Below, piece after piece: positions 48,801-58,100 of a stretch of DNA of 64,000 bases. The number at the start of each line of letters is the position of its first letter. Positions within the stretch are counted from its first letter, which is position 1. Under the pieces are notes generated by a model. That model ran no database searches and was not told the origin of the DNA. It was given only the letters and a program-made list of their open reading frames with translations. The DNA lies in assembly GCA_943737045.1 (NCBI GenBank), contig CALSFV010000003.1, positions 248,001 through 312,000 on the forward strand. The letters run 5' to 3'. The translations under genes were made by a program, and so were the position numbers. The DNA comes from Parapristionchus giblindavisi. Its lineage: Eukaryota > Nematoda > Chromadorea > Rhabditida > Diplogasteridae.

Positions 48801-49962
48801 CAATGGGCAGCGTAGAAACTGAACTATTGATGGTATGTACACGTTTTACAACAAGGAAAACGAAAATAAACATAAAAAGATGAGCATAAACGTAAAAATA
48901 TTCAGCTAGCGAAATGAGTTGGCAAATTGCCAAAAAAGATGTACGCTGAACGAAAACTACTCTCTCACTGGCTCTCCGTGCGGGAGATAATTTGCTCCGA
49001 AGGGTCCATTTTCTTTGGGCATTTTTCATACTGTTTTTGACCGAGGTTACTCTCCCTTTAACAACAAGTCTCATAAATATCCCGCTGAAGAAATAATCAC
49101 TGCTGAGTAAGTACAGAGGGGATCCAAGATCGCTACACAATAATACGGCGACGAATCATAACAACGGGAGTAGGATATGATGTACACTAGTACTATAGTA
49201 TCCTGCCAAAACATGATCCCGATTGCTCATCTGAGTCAAAAGTTATGACAATGCAAAGTTTTTGACGAAGACTTTTGGCTGCTACTGTATTATTAGCAAT
49301 TACCTGATTAGCAATCGTTCGAAGGAAATTGGGAGGTTTGATGAGGTCTTGGAGAATGTTCAATTCAGTAACGAGAGGATATCCATTATCTAACATCTCA
49401 TCCAACAACTGAAACAATACTTCATATTTCTTATTGTAAAGATATTATAGATAAGATAACTAACCTCGAATACAATCACACAATTATCTTTGATCGAAGA
49501 ATCAGAGCATTCATCGAAATATGAAGTAAGTGTTTGAACTACTCGATGAAGGAATTCAATGACCATAAGAGGTGGAGCTGGAATTAAAGAAAATGAAGAC
49601 ATTTTAGTTAAATAATTATCTAGAACATACTTTCCTCCGTGGACACAGCAACCAGAAATAGCTGATTGTGATATACTGATATGAGATAATGATGAGGAGT
49701 AGCTATGACGGGAGGAACATCTTCAGGACATGCAGCCTGCATTGAAAACATTAATAACTGTAAAATTTAAAGGGTTACCTTTTTCTGTGCATCGAAAAAA
49801 TAATCACAGATTGATCGATGTATGACTGCTTTCCAATGTTTCTCAAGAATAACATCTCTGAAAGGTTACGTAACAATCTGATTTACAAATTAAGAGACTG
49901 AAACGAATTGAATAGAAAAAAATATACCCTGTCGTATTCACGATGAAGAGACTGTTCAGCAT
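38321..49962 (-). CDS. AP3M: AP-3 complex mu subunit
   Basis: The ATG is at 49962 and the TGA at 38321-38323. Reading leftwards, the exons give MLNSLFIVNTTGDVILEKHW (longin-like N-terminus), DVPPVIATPHHYLISVYHNQ, MVIEFLHRVVQTLTSYFDEC, LLDEMLDNGYPLVTELNILQ and DLIKPPNFLRTIANQ. After the transposon-filled intron they give VLPSGQLSNIPWRR with HGVKYTNNESYFDVVEEIDA, GMPDLTMTLINPRLLDDVSF with HPCVRFKRWE, ILSFVPPDGNFRLLSYHIAS, TVGPKQSMGKV, QLAASGLKVNRLDMYGENYK and the end GVKYITKAGRFQIRT. This matches human AP3M1/2 throughout, including the exact C-terminal style 'VKYVTKAGKFQVRT', and is full length. The mu homology domain reads cargo tyrosine motifs; AP-3 sorts cargo to lysosomes and related organelles. 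The gene spans about 11.6 kb, mostly because of elements in its introns. Confidence 0.95.
39341..39501. mobile_element. CATAGGTCG MITE, copy 2 (AP-3 mu intron)
   Basis: A 161-bp copy with ends CATAGGTCGAATAGC and TTCGACCTATG and a perfect 8-bp duplication ATGGTCAC (39333-39340 and 39502-39509). It has fewer internal tandem units than copy 1, so copy number of the unit varies between insertions. Confidence 0.9.
39937..40140. mobile_element. CATAGGTCG MITE, copy 3, inverted (AP-3 mu intron)
   Basis: A 204-bp copy in opposite orientation to copy 2 in the same intron. It ends CATAGGTCGAAAAG and GCTATTCGACCTATG. The duplication is GTATAATG / GTATGATG (7 of 8). The two copies make a potential stem of about 160 bp within one transcript. 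Confidence 0.88.
41522..41693. mobile_element. CATACATT-type repeat, decayed copy (AP-3 mu intron)
   Basis: The ends resemble ACATTTTCGGCGCCC and GGGTATGAAAATGTATG, with GTGGGTCGGATTTCGAAATA inside. It is a divergent relative of the copy at 52106. No clean target duplication was found. Confidence 0.5.
41943..42820. mobile_element. CAGACATGG-ended 878-bp element in AP-3 mu intron
   Basis: Inverted ends CAGACATGGCCCATGGTTAT and ATAACCATGGACCATGTCTG bound 878 bp. Subterminal CCACCCGCA(A/T) repeats lie at both sides. It sits inside an (AAT)n microsatellite, with ATAATAAT at 41935-41942 and 42821-42828. This is compatible with an 8-bp hAT duplication but not diagnostic because the flank is repetitive. 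Internally, CGCGTACCGACCGAGA-like segments recur. No transposase reading frame was found. Confidence 0.75.
42821..42869. repeat. (AAT)n microsatellite at the element target site
   Basis: A run of about 16 AAT units lies right of the CAGACATGG element, and a shorter run lies left of it at about 41919-41942. Together they show that the element landed inside one pre-existing trinucleotide array. Confidence 0.85.
44429..44620. mobile_element. CATACATGGGCG MITE, copy C, in loop of the Tc1-type palindrome
   Basis: A 192-bp copy with CATACATGGGCG and CCCATGTATG ends. It has a perfect 8-bp duplication CTCATAAT (44421-44428 and 44621-44628) and four TACAGGGGGC-type internal repeats. Confidence 0.92.
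44976..46461 (+). mobile_element. 5'-truncated non-LTR retrotransposon
   Basis: The insertion starts at about 44976 within the reverse transcriptase domain, so the endonuclease and ORF1 are missing. It ends in a (TTA)n/(ATT)n tail at about 46437-46461. Truncated 5' end and simple 3' tail are typical of target-primed insertion. The boundaries are defined by the left arm of the host palindrome, where the uninterrupted site reads GGTACAGATAATAGCCC (complement of the split right arm). Confidence 0.88.
44979..46349 (+). pseudogene. Jockey/CR1-like reverse transcriptase fragment
   Basis: The frame reads WRTAIVRPIYKRKGAKHSIS then NYRPISLTSACCKVMERII; the palm strand YIDFSKAFDTIPINLL; GVPQGSCLGPLLFSLFINEL; and the catalytic YADDMKIY. 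The thumb/C-terminal LQTYVLPVLEYCSELWNP-type region follows. These are RT blocks of non-LTR elements of the jockey/CR1 group. The open frame appears to begin upstream at 44798, but those first 60 or so residues come from the Tc1-type arm and are not part of the RT. A frameshift near 46235-46258 separates the stop at 46253-46255 from the true C-terminus, NRIVNSWNSLDTLI.., which ends at the TAA at 46347-46349. Truncated and frameshifted, so not active. Confidence 0.9.
46731..46803 (-). ncRNA. tRNA-like sequence 1 (SINE head or pseudo-tRNA)
   Basis: The complement contains TAGCTCAGTCGGTAAGAGC, a good A box and D arm, and about 30 bases later GCAAGTTCAATTCCTG, a B-box-like T arm. A loop of CTTGAGG would give anticodon TGA. 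The acceptor ends do not pair and the T stem has mismatches, so it is not a working tRNA gene. It could still be a polymerase III promoter. Confidence 0.6.
46883..46955 (-). ncRNA. tRNA-like sequence 2 (SINE head or pseudo-tRNA)
   Basis: The complement reads CCTTAGCTCAGTTGGTAAGA then TTGTT-CTTCATT-AACAG, a five-pair anticodon stem with loop CTTCATT (TCA at the anticodon). GGTTCGATTCC follows, a near-perfect B box. The D-stem, T-stem and acceptor pairings fail. It has the same orientation as tRNA-like sequence 1, about 80 bp away. Confidence 0.6.
47502..47742. repeat. CATGCATGATC-rich repeat, copy 2
   Basis: A segment of about 240 bp colinear with the copy at 15745-16012, including TCATGCATGATTCGACATT, GTGATCATGCAC and GATTCGAGTATTTTCCATGC. 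It lies inside the TTAA element. Confidence 0.75.
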
Positions 49963-50770
49963 GCTAAATTAAGTGCTTGACTATCTTGAAAGACAACTTG
50001 TAATTGAAACGCAGATAGAAATACAGCGAGAGCAGCGTCAATGCGATGTCCTTTGAAGATATGACACTGTTGGCAAGATGCCAGAGGAAATCGAATGTGT
50101 TCTATCTACGGTATGTCAATTGTGTCAGATTTCTAATTCGATGAATCTTGTTTTGTTAATTGCATTGATTACTGATATCCATGAATATATTATAACGGAT
50201 TCTAATTTATGCCTCAAAGATATCAAAACCTAATTGCTTGCCAAAAAAAAATCAAAAAAGTTTTTAAATTATTTATTTGCTACGTTTAGCGAAAATCTCA
50301 ATCTTTACAACCTACTCTTTATAACGAGTCTTCGTAATTTACAAATGATCAAGCTCCGCCCATTTTTGTTTATTCAAAACGTTTTTGTTTATTCTCAATA
50401 ATTCTTGAAATTTTGATATTTATACTTTTCATGCCATGTAGTGTGCGTTTAAATCACTATTTCTATGTCTGTGAAGTGCACGCGACAAAGTCGAAACAAA
50501 GACAGCGTTTATAATTAGTTGTTTTTGTTCAAATTGTTTTTGTGGCTTCTATGTCAGTTTTGCTTATGATAATATTGCATCCCACGGCCCGCTGAATCGA
50601 CCAATGTTGTTAGCATCACAAGAAAACATGTATATTAGTCTCCTTTTTGTCGTCTTGGGTGGTCGATGCAGCGTGTTTCTCACTTCCTATGTTCCCTAAT
50701 TCACTTCTTACACAGCACTGTATATGTTTCATTGTTGTGGACATGTGTGATGAATAACTTGCAGGTAATA
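49963..50770. promoter_or_regulatory. Head-to-head spacer between AP-3 mu and the macrodomain gene
   Basis: AP-3 mu starts leftwards at 49962 and the macrodomain gene rightwards at 50771, so about 0.8 kb must serve both 5' ends. An AG directly before the macrodomain ATG (GCAGGTAATAATG) leaves room for an upstream non-coding exon. No core promoter motif could be assigned. Confidence 0.4.
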
Positions 50771-53700
50771 ATGAATTTGAGGAAGCTTTGTTGTATGTCA
50801 ACAGAGGAGATTGATGCTCCAAGTGACTCACAATCTTCATATATTTTGACTGAAAATACTTCAGTTCCTGCACCTGAAGCAGTTGAAACTGTTCCAGTAC
50901 AAGTTGAACCAGTCGCTGAACATATTATACAACAGTCTCCTACTGTATCTGCTTATAAAGAAGAGGAAGAGAAGAGTGTAAAGTCCGAAAAGTCTCGTAG
51001 AAGCAGTGAATCGAGTGGAATGAGTAAGGGTAGTGTTGTTACTGCTATCTTTGTCAATAAGGAATCAGTGGAGCAGAAGTCTACTAAATCAACTTCATCT
51101 GAAAGCGCTCCTCCCAAGAACAATACATCTCCGAAGCTTGAATTGAAGAAGAAACGGTCCGCATGTTTTTTTAAAAATATTTTACTTTTGTTATGTGTGA
51201 ATTTTGGTTGGTAATAGTGTTGTGTCGTCCCTGCACCAATAAGCTATTATTGCGCACATCTTTTGGTTCGGTTTCGCATTAACTAACGAATCACTTTTTG
51301 CCAAGTACCCAACTATCCTACTTTCTTCGTCACTATCAAAAGTTATGCTCAGATTCGTTGCGCACTAGTTCATGCTGCGTTTATTTACACCTTTTTCGCT
51401 CCTTTTCGCACGAACATCTACCACTCGAATGATAGTGCGAAAAAGGTGACAATAAACACATGATCAATTTTTTATACACCTGACAATTTTGTAGAATGGA
51501 GCTCCCTGACGACGTAAAGCCAATGAAGGAGCTTAAAAAGCTGAGAGATATAAGTAGGTTGTTGAATCTGATTATTTACGTCAATATTTATGTTAAAATA
51601 CATAATAAATATAATAAATCATTAATGTTTTCAGTTAATGAAAAGTATGACACAAAGCACAATTTCTTCGACAAAGTCTCATTGTTCTACGGAGACATCA
51701 CAAAGTTAGAGGTACTACAGGTCATTTGTATAGTCGTAATAATATTTCTTTTTTTGGTGGATGCCATCGTGAATGCTGCGAATGAACGACTAGCTGGCGG
51801 TCAGTTGTTGTAACATTATAAAATGTACTCTTTGATAATTTAATTTTAAAATGTATTTTACAGGAGGAGGTGTGGATGGAGCTATTCATCGTGCTGCCGG
51901 TCATAATCAACTACAAGCTGAATGTAGAAAGGTAAATACAAACTTTAACACTATCTTATATGGTCATTTTTACACTATATTATGATTATATTGTTTAGTT
52001 GCAACGTCCGGTTGCTACTGGTAAAGCGGCTATAACGCCATCATGCAAATTGGACACTCACGTGAAGAGTAAGTCTATCTATTAAATTGCATTATTATTG
52101 TTAATCATACATTGCCATAGCCTCGCATTGCGAGGATTGACCCACTATATAAGGCCATTTTAGGCCACTTGATAAAAAAAGGAAGCTAAAAAGTACGATT
52201 TTTGAGCAAAAATAACGAATTTTGTGAATCTATCCACTCTATTTCGAGATTTGACCCACTATATAAAAACATTCGGCGAGGGTACCGAAAATGTATGTTG
52301 TTAATCCGAATATCCATTTATCCATAAATTTGTTTAAAATGCATTTTATTGATCTGTTTTATTACAGAGATCATTCATGCCGTTGGTCCCATATGCTATG
52401 GTGGTGTTACATCGGAGAGGAGGTTTGATTTTAATCATTATTCCACTTCTGCCTCTACAACGTTGAGTCGAATTTCGAAATATGGATTGCGATAGTGCCT
52501 TGAAATAATTTCATTCGAGTTGTTTCTCTAACAATACATGTATACATTGCACTGATACTTTATTGATTCAGTTTATCCATTGAATGAAGTGGAATATTAT
52601 CTAATAATTAAATTATTAATTACAGGGAGAAATTGGAATCATGTTATCGAGAATCGATGAAGTTGGCAGAAGAGAATGGATTGAGAAGCATTGTATGATA
52701 TTTCTATTTAGTTGACAGAAAGATTGCTCGAACCATTTATTTATTTGTTTGTTTATCCATCAGACAAAACATGAATAATGCAGGGGAAAGCAATATGGGA
52801 GTGATGGAGTTCGGTCACTTTAAGCGATTTTTTTGCGATTTTTCTTCGTCATTAACCATTAAAAATTGTATGATATTCTGGCATAATCCTGCGCAAAAAT
52901 ACCGTTTTCACGTATGCGGATGAACATCCTCAAATCGAGCAGCCTTTCTACAATGATAATATTTTAATTGACTATCATACTTGTACTCTCAGGCATTCTG
53001 TTGTATATCAACCGGTATTTATGGATATGATAATAGAGATGCGGCAAAGACTGTCACTCGATTCTTATGGAAATACTTTGATAAAGAAGACAAATGTGAT
53101 CTGGTTAGTCATATTCTATTATTGTATTGAACGGCGTCGGGCTTTGATAAAATGCGGGGGAGTTCAAATCACAATTTGGATTACTGTAGTATGTACTACT
53201 AGAACTAGTAGTATAGTATGGATTACTGTAGTACTGTAGTAACATACTATTAAAAGTATGTTAGTCTTGTGATGCTTACAATGCTTGGTCGTTTGTTAAT
53301 ATTGTTATTATAGTGGGATCGAGTAGTACTCGTACTCTTCATGGATGTCGATAAGCAGTGCTATAGAGAGTAAGTATTCACGAATACCTCATTTTTTATA
53401 TTTCACTTATTTTATTTTATTTTTACACCGTCTTTCCATACTTTGGGTACACTGCGAGCAAAAAAATACCTATTATTTGACTGGATATGGAAGGAATAGT
53501 CAACAATTACAGATGCATCGTCGGTGCTGCTAAGGATAAGAGTTACTTTGATAAGATGGAAAAGGAGATGAAGGAAGATGAGAATGAGAGTGGTGAAGAG
53601 GAAGAAGAAGAAGATGAAGAGGAAGAGGAGGAAGAGAAGAGTGAGAGGAAAGAAGAGGAAGATGAAGAGGAGGAAGAGAAGAGTGAGAGGAAAGAAGAGG

Positions 53701-53849
53701 AAGAGGTTAAAAGAGAAGAGAAAGAAGAGGTCGACGGAAAGGATAAGAAGAATGAAGAAGTAGTTGATACTAATAATGAGAATGAGAAGAAGAAAGATGG
53801 AATAGATGATAGAGAAGAATCTATTGATTTGAATAAGCACAGTGGGTGA
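50771..53849 (+). CDS. MACROD-type macrodomain protein (ADP-ribosyl hydrolase) with acidic tail
   Basis: Exon 1 (50771-51156) encodes a Ser/Glu/Lys-rich N-terminus ending ..KLELKKK. It joins at 51483 to MELPDDVKPMKELKKLRDI. The macrodomain follows: HNFFDKVSLFYGDITKLE, VDAIVNAANERLAG, GGGVDGAIHRAAGHNQLQAE, IIHAVGPICYGG, NGLRSIAFCCISTGIYGYDN and VVLVLFMDVDKQCY. These are the MACROD1/2 motifs: NAAN and GGGVDG for ADP-ribose binding, and STGIYGY for the distal loop. After the domain comes a very acidic tail (EEEEEEDEEEEEEEKSERK) with two repeats of the E-rich/KSERKEEE unit, ending at the TGA at 53847-53849. Human MACROD2 also has an acidic tail. It would remove mono-ADP-ribose from proteins or deacetylate O-acetyl-ADP-ribose. 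The intron between ITKLE and VDAIV (51712-51756) lacks an AG acceptor. Confidence 0.86.
52106..52297. mobile_element. CATACATT MITE with 8-bp duplication (macrodomain gene intron)
   Basis: A 192-bp element with ends CATACATTGCCATAGCCTCG and GAGGGTACCGAAAATGTATG. A perfect 8-bp duplication TTGTTAAT lies at 52098-52105 and 52298-52305, hence hAT-type. It carries two GACCCACTATATAA repeats. Decayed relatives lie near 21825 and 41522. Confidence 0.88.
52735..52845. repeat. TTTATCCATCAG repeat, partial copy (macrodomain gene intron)
   Basis: It matches the left part of the element at about 59710-59990: TTTGTTTATCCATCAG, AAACATGAATAATG and GGGGAAAGCAATATGG. It lacks the inverted right end. A related right end lies near 18560-18605. 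Confidence 0.6.
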
Positions 53850-54937
53850 TTACACGTATATTTTATATTACTTTAGACGATGTATGTTTGTATAAAGATG
53901 TATTATAAAGAAAGAGACAAAGAGACAAGATATATTGAAATCGATGAATGTATTGAGCATATTTAGAGTACACTGAGAATGATGAAATGATTGGTGGACA
54001 TGGAGATAATGGTGAGTAGTTTAGCATCATGAATAGTATTGATTCAATGAATACTCTTGGTATTTTTGACTCGCGACTCTGTTTTTTCCAAACCTAAAGT
54101 GCACTTGATATACGTCACTTGAAGTGCACCTTAAGTAAACTACAAGTGTATTACTGTAAAGCACACCACTAGGTAGATTTAAATTTCACTTGTAGTTTGT
54201 TTAAAGTTAGCTTCAAGTGGCAATTTCTAAGTACACTCTAAGTTTTGAAAAACTAGGGAAGGCCGTACGCCACGGGATTGGGACGGCGTGAGCCACGAGT
54301 CAAAACTATCGGAGTAGATGTAAGAGGGGTGATAGGTGTGTGTATTATAGGGGATAATAGTATTGATAGGAAGAGATGTAATAGTATTGAAGAAGGACAT
54401 GGTTCACCTCCTATGAAGAAGGGAAAGACTGAGAAGGAATCATCTGTTTGATCAATCAAATATCGATTGATTTATTGATCTTGTCTACTTACTACTCTGT
54501 TTAATAATTGTTGATTCATTCCTATATCCCCATTGATCTCTATATTCTCTTCCATCTCTCACTCACACAACGGGACTTTTTCATATCTTACCGTTATGCT
54601 TTAATATCTGTTACATTTCGAAGTTAAACCCTTTGTTGTTGATCTTGTTTAAATAAAGAAGTTTTTTTTAAAAATATGAATGTGTGTATCAACCTAATCG
54701 CAACTGTTTTATACGGTAACACATATCTGAAATCAATCAATAATATAATAATGAATACACTTTCATTGTTTATGATAGACTACACATTGTAGTGTAGAAT
54801 GTGTAACGAATTGCAATGACCGACCATCGTTGATAAGCCTTATCTCTCACTATTTAGCATTAGCTCATTCTCAAGCGTTTCATGATCATCTGTTTCTTGC
54901 TCTGATATTGATTGATAGTATTGATTGATTATAGTAG
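53850..54937. other. Spacer between macrodomain gene and KCTD3, with one MITE
   Basis: It contains a palindromic element of about 170 bp at about 54085-54253, with ends GTTTTTTCCAAACCTAAAGT and CTAAGTTTTGAAAAAC and AAGTGCACTT repeats. I see no gene. It should hold the macrodomain gene 3' end and the KCTD3 promoter. Confidence 0.5.
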
Positions 54938-55118
54938 ATGACATCATCATCATCATCTACATCATGCATAGCTCCATCCACATTTGATCTATCGTCCATA
55001 GTTACTCTGAACGTGGGAGGGACACGATTCGCCACTTCACGTCACACTCTGTCATGGATTCCTGATACGTTCTTCACGAGGTCACTATAATAATAATCCT
55101 TATTATTATATTATTAGG

Positions 55119-55149
<31 letters not shown>

Positions 55150-58100
55150 TTATTATTATTATTATTGCAATTGATCGCAGTTTACATCTCTCATGTATTC
55201 GCTAACAGAAACAGCAACAAAAAGAGATGTAAACGAAAAATATGACGATGAACGATTATATACGATGTTCTATACCATTTTAACGGTCACGATCTTTTTG
55301 GTTGGTCTTTTACGGACAATTAATGGTATGCGTACTCGTATCTCTTATTTTTTCGTACTTTTCAGCCTACTAAGTGGACGAGTCCCCTCGGTTAAAGATG
55401 AATCTGGAGCTGTAAGTACCATCACTCATTTATTGATTTTATGATAACGAGCATACTGTAAGTTGGTTCATTGTAGATATTCATCGATCGAGATCCTGAT
55501 ATATTTCGTATAATTTTAAACTACTTGCGAACTCGTCAAATTGATATCAGGTACGGTACTTTTATTATAGATTCTTGTTTCCTTGTTTATTATAAATTCG
55601 TTATGTATCCGTATAGTAAAGTTATTGTTATTATTATTGTTTCCCTTGTCTAATATAATGTTGTTCTTGCAGCGGTGTAAACCATTCGTCTCTTAAACAT
55701 GAAGCACTATTCTTTGGTCTGACTCCGCTAGTGAAGAGATTACAATTATGCGAGGAATTAGAGGTATCTTTGTCGATTGATTCATTCATCTCCTCAAGCA
55801 ATTCGTTTTGAATCTTATTCTAGCGCAATTAGCTAACGAACGTGACCGAATTAGATTTGAAAATCAGTCAATTTGATTCCTTATTTCATTAAAAAATCTT
55901 ATAATTCGATTCGTTGTTAATAATTGCATTAAATAATCTGACAATTAGATTGGTAATTTCTAATTGGGCTCAAAGGATCAACAAAAAACGTGTGATATTC
56001 CTCAGGTCTCCTCATGTGGTAGTGTGCTCTTCCACGGTACAATTCCTCCTCCTCTACTCAATATGGATGATGATTCATCCTATATCGATGATGGACGATG
56101 TTCATCTACACTTGGTGGTGGTGATCATGGAGATCATTCCCACTCATTGTCCATTCCTCCTGCCTCATCCTCTTCATCCTCTCATCTATCTACCTCCATG
56201 CCCTGCACTTCTTGCTATAATTCCAGACTTCATTGCAATGATGTGCAGGTATAGCCATTCATCTATCCGTGTTATTGATTGATTGATTGAATAGGGTATA
56301 CTGTATATAGTTATCTTCATAGTGTGGATGGTATGATAGTGTTGTACTTAGTTATGTCAATTTTTTTGAAGAGTTGGATCATCTAATTTATCGGTCAATT
56401 TGCTGTTTGTTTTATTGATTGATTGATCAACTACAGTATCATTTTAGAGCACTTCTCGATTCAAGCCAACCCACTACAAACATGGCTCGTATGATCTCAA
56501 TAAATTTGTAAGTTCGGCTTCATTTTATGCTTTATTAAATTATTGATTGTATTTAATTTCAGATTAAGAACGAGTTGAAAGCTGCTCAGAAGCAGTATGA
56601 GAAGAATACAGAGCAATTGATTCAGAGGTTGGATAATCGTTCTTTGTTTGAAAAAAAAAATAGTTGGCCATTGTCGTTTACATTGTCATTTCTGTATTAT
56701 TTTGCTCTTTTGATCTAATAATTGGTTTGAATTCATCTTCCCATGTTTTATCTATGGAAAGATGCGCTCTCTGACTTTCATAGTTTGGATGAATGCGGAA
56801 TATTGATTAATTGATTGAATTGAAGGGAATTCGATATGGATCGTGTATCTCCTCTTCGTATTCGATTGATGAGAGCTCATTACAATTCAATCGCTGTTGC
56901 TTATCCGAAGCATGTTTGTGTGTATCGGTCAGTTATTCATCTATTCGTTCATCTTTTAATAATAATAATAATATTAATAATAATATTTATAATAATAATA
57001 ATAATAATAATAATAAGAAGAAGAAGAATCTTATTATGTAGGTTCATAAAATACAATAACATATTAACTTTTATAAACTTAGTTAGAAACTCATTAAAGA
57101 CATCTAATAATTAGTTGTAATCCTTTCATCACTGTAATTGTTCTAGTGATTTGATCAATCAATAATTTAATCGCTTACAGCATGAAGGAGTCGGTGGGAT
57201 GGCAGATGATGTATACCTCTCCACGTCTCACTATCCCCGTTACGCATATTGCATTGCATACAAAGTTTGGAGCACAAGTAAGAATAATTACCGATATCGA
57301 TTAGTTTCCGTTATGATTAGTTATTGATTAGTTGTACAGTAATCGATTAGTTATTCAATAGTTGTACAGTCGATCTGTTAACAGGGCACTGATAAGATGC
57401 TTGCAATGTCGTATTCGGACGGTTCAATCGATCTGTGGAATCTAGGAGATAATCATACTGTAGATCCATCTAGAACTGGTTATCGATTAGATTCAATCAA
57501 TAAATTGTTGATTGTGTCTATTATAGGTCGTTTTGTATTGGACGTAAGCATAGATAAGCTGTTCTTCATTGGAAGTCAATTGGTGGCACTTACAAAGTTT
57601 GGAAAGGTACTGTAATGATATAAATATCGATTGATTTGATCGATTCCCGTTGAAGGTCGGAATATGGCATTCGATGACGCAGAATTGGCAAGTGCAAGGT
57701 ACAATATTTAATTATTAATTATTGTCAAGAAAGTTCTGATAAATATTTACTTTTTCTTGTAAATAGATCCGAGATAGATATCGGTAAATCAGTTTATCAC
57801 AACCTTCTTGACAACCTAATGTTATAAAATGTATAATAATATATCATATTATTGAGATGTTGGATCGACGATTGCATGCTATGACACGGCTGGCTCATCT
57901 CTTATTCTGGGATGCTCTAATGGGTGAGATCGAGATATATCCACTAGAATAATATTCAATAGGACATTAAACGCACACCTCTAACTAATGTTACTCTCCA
58001 CTCTGGCTACATTCTCTCGTAAAAAAAGAAAGCGAGAGAGCATTCCCAGCGCGGAGAGTTTCAAATTAGCTCGGATGTGCCTTTAACTATATGAACTCCA

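Larger units (their letters stand above)
46624..49057. mobile_element. 2.4-kb TTAA-flanked element carrying two tRNA-like sequences
   Basis: Ends are AGGGAGAGTAACCTCG at 46624 and CGAGGTTACTCTCCCT ending at 49057. TTAA lies on both sides (46620-46623 and 49058-49061). The left arm of the surrounding palindrome has the single empty TTAA at 43982-43985. TTAA specificity suggests piggyBac-type mobilisation. The interior contains two minus-strand tRNA-like segments, a copy of the CATGCATGATC repeat (about 47502-47742) and no recognisable transposase. It is a non-autonomous or composite element. Confidence 0.88.
43756..49287. mobile_element. Tc1/mariner-type palindromic element with three nested insertions
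   Basis: Outer ends are CAGTAGCAGCCAAAAGTCTT at 43756 and its inverse ending at 49287, each next to TA (43754-43755 and 49288-49289). TA target plus a CAGT..CCAAAAGTCT terminus fit Tc1/mariner. The left arm runs uninterrupted from 43756 to about 44345. The right arm is the same sequence in three pieces: about 44790-44975, 46462-46623 and 49058-49287. They are separated by a non-LTR retrotransposon and a TTAA element, and the loop carries a CATACATGGGCG MITE. Removing all three leaves a foldback element of about 1.2 kb. No transposase was recognised. It lies in the AP-3 mu intron after ..RTIANQ. Confidence 0.9.

Noticed and set aside
48682..49140. 152-residue minus-strand ORF considered as a transposase of the TTAA or Tc1-type element
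   Set aside because: It spans the junction between the TTAA element end and the Tc1-type arm and shows no DDE-type motifs.
53578..53763. Lys/Arg-rich 61-residue ORF
   Set aside because: It is a frame-shifted reading of the Glu-rich acidic tail of the macrodomain protein.
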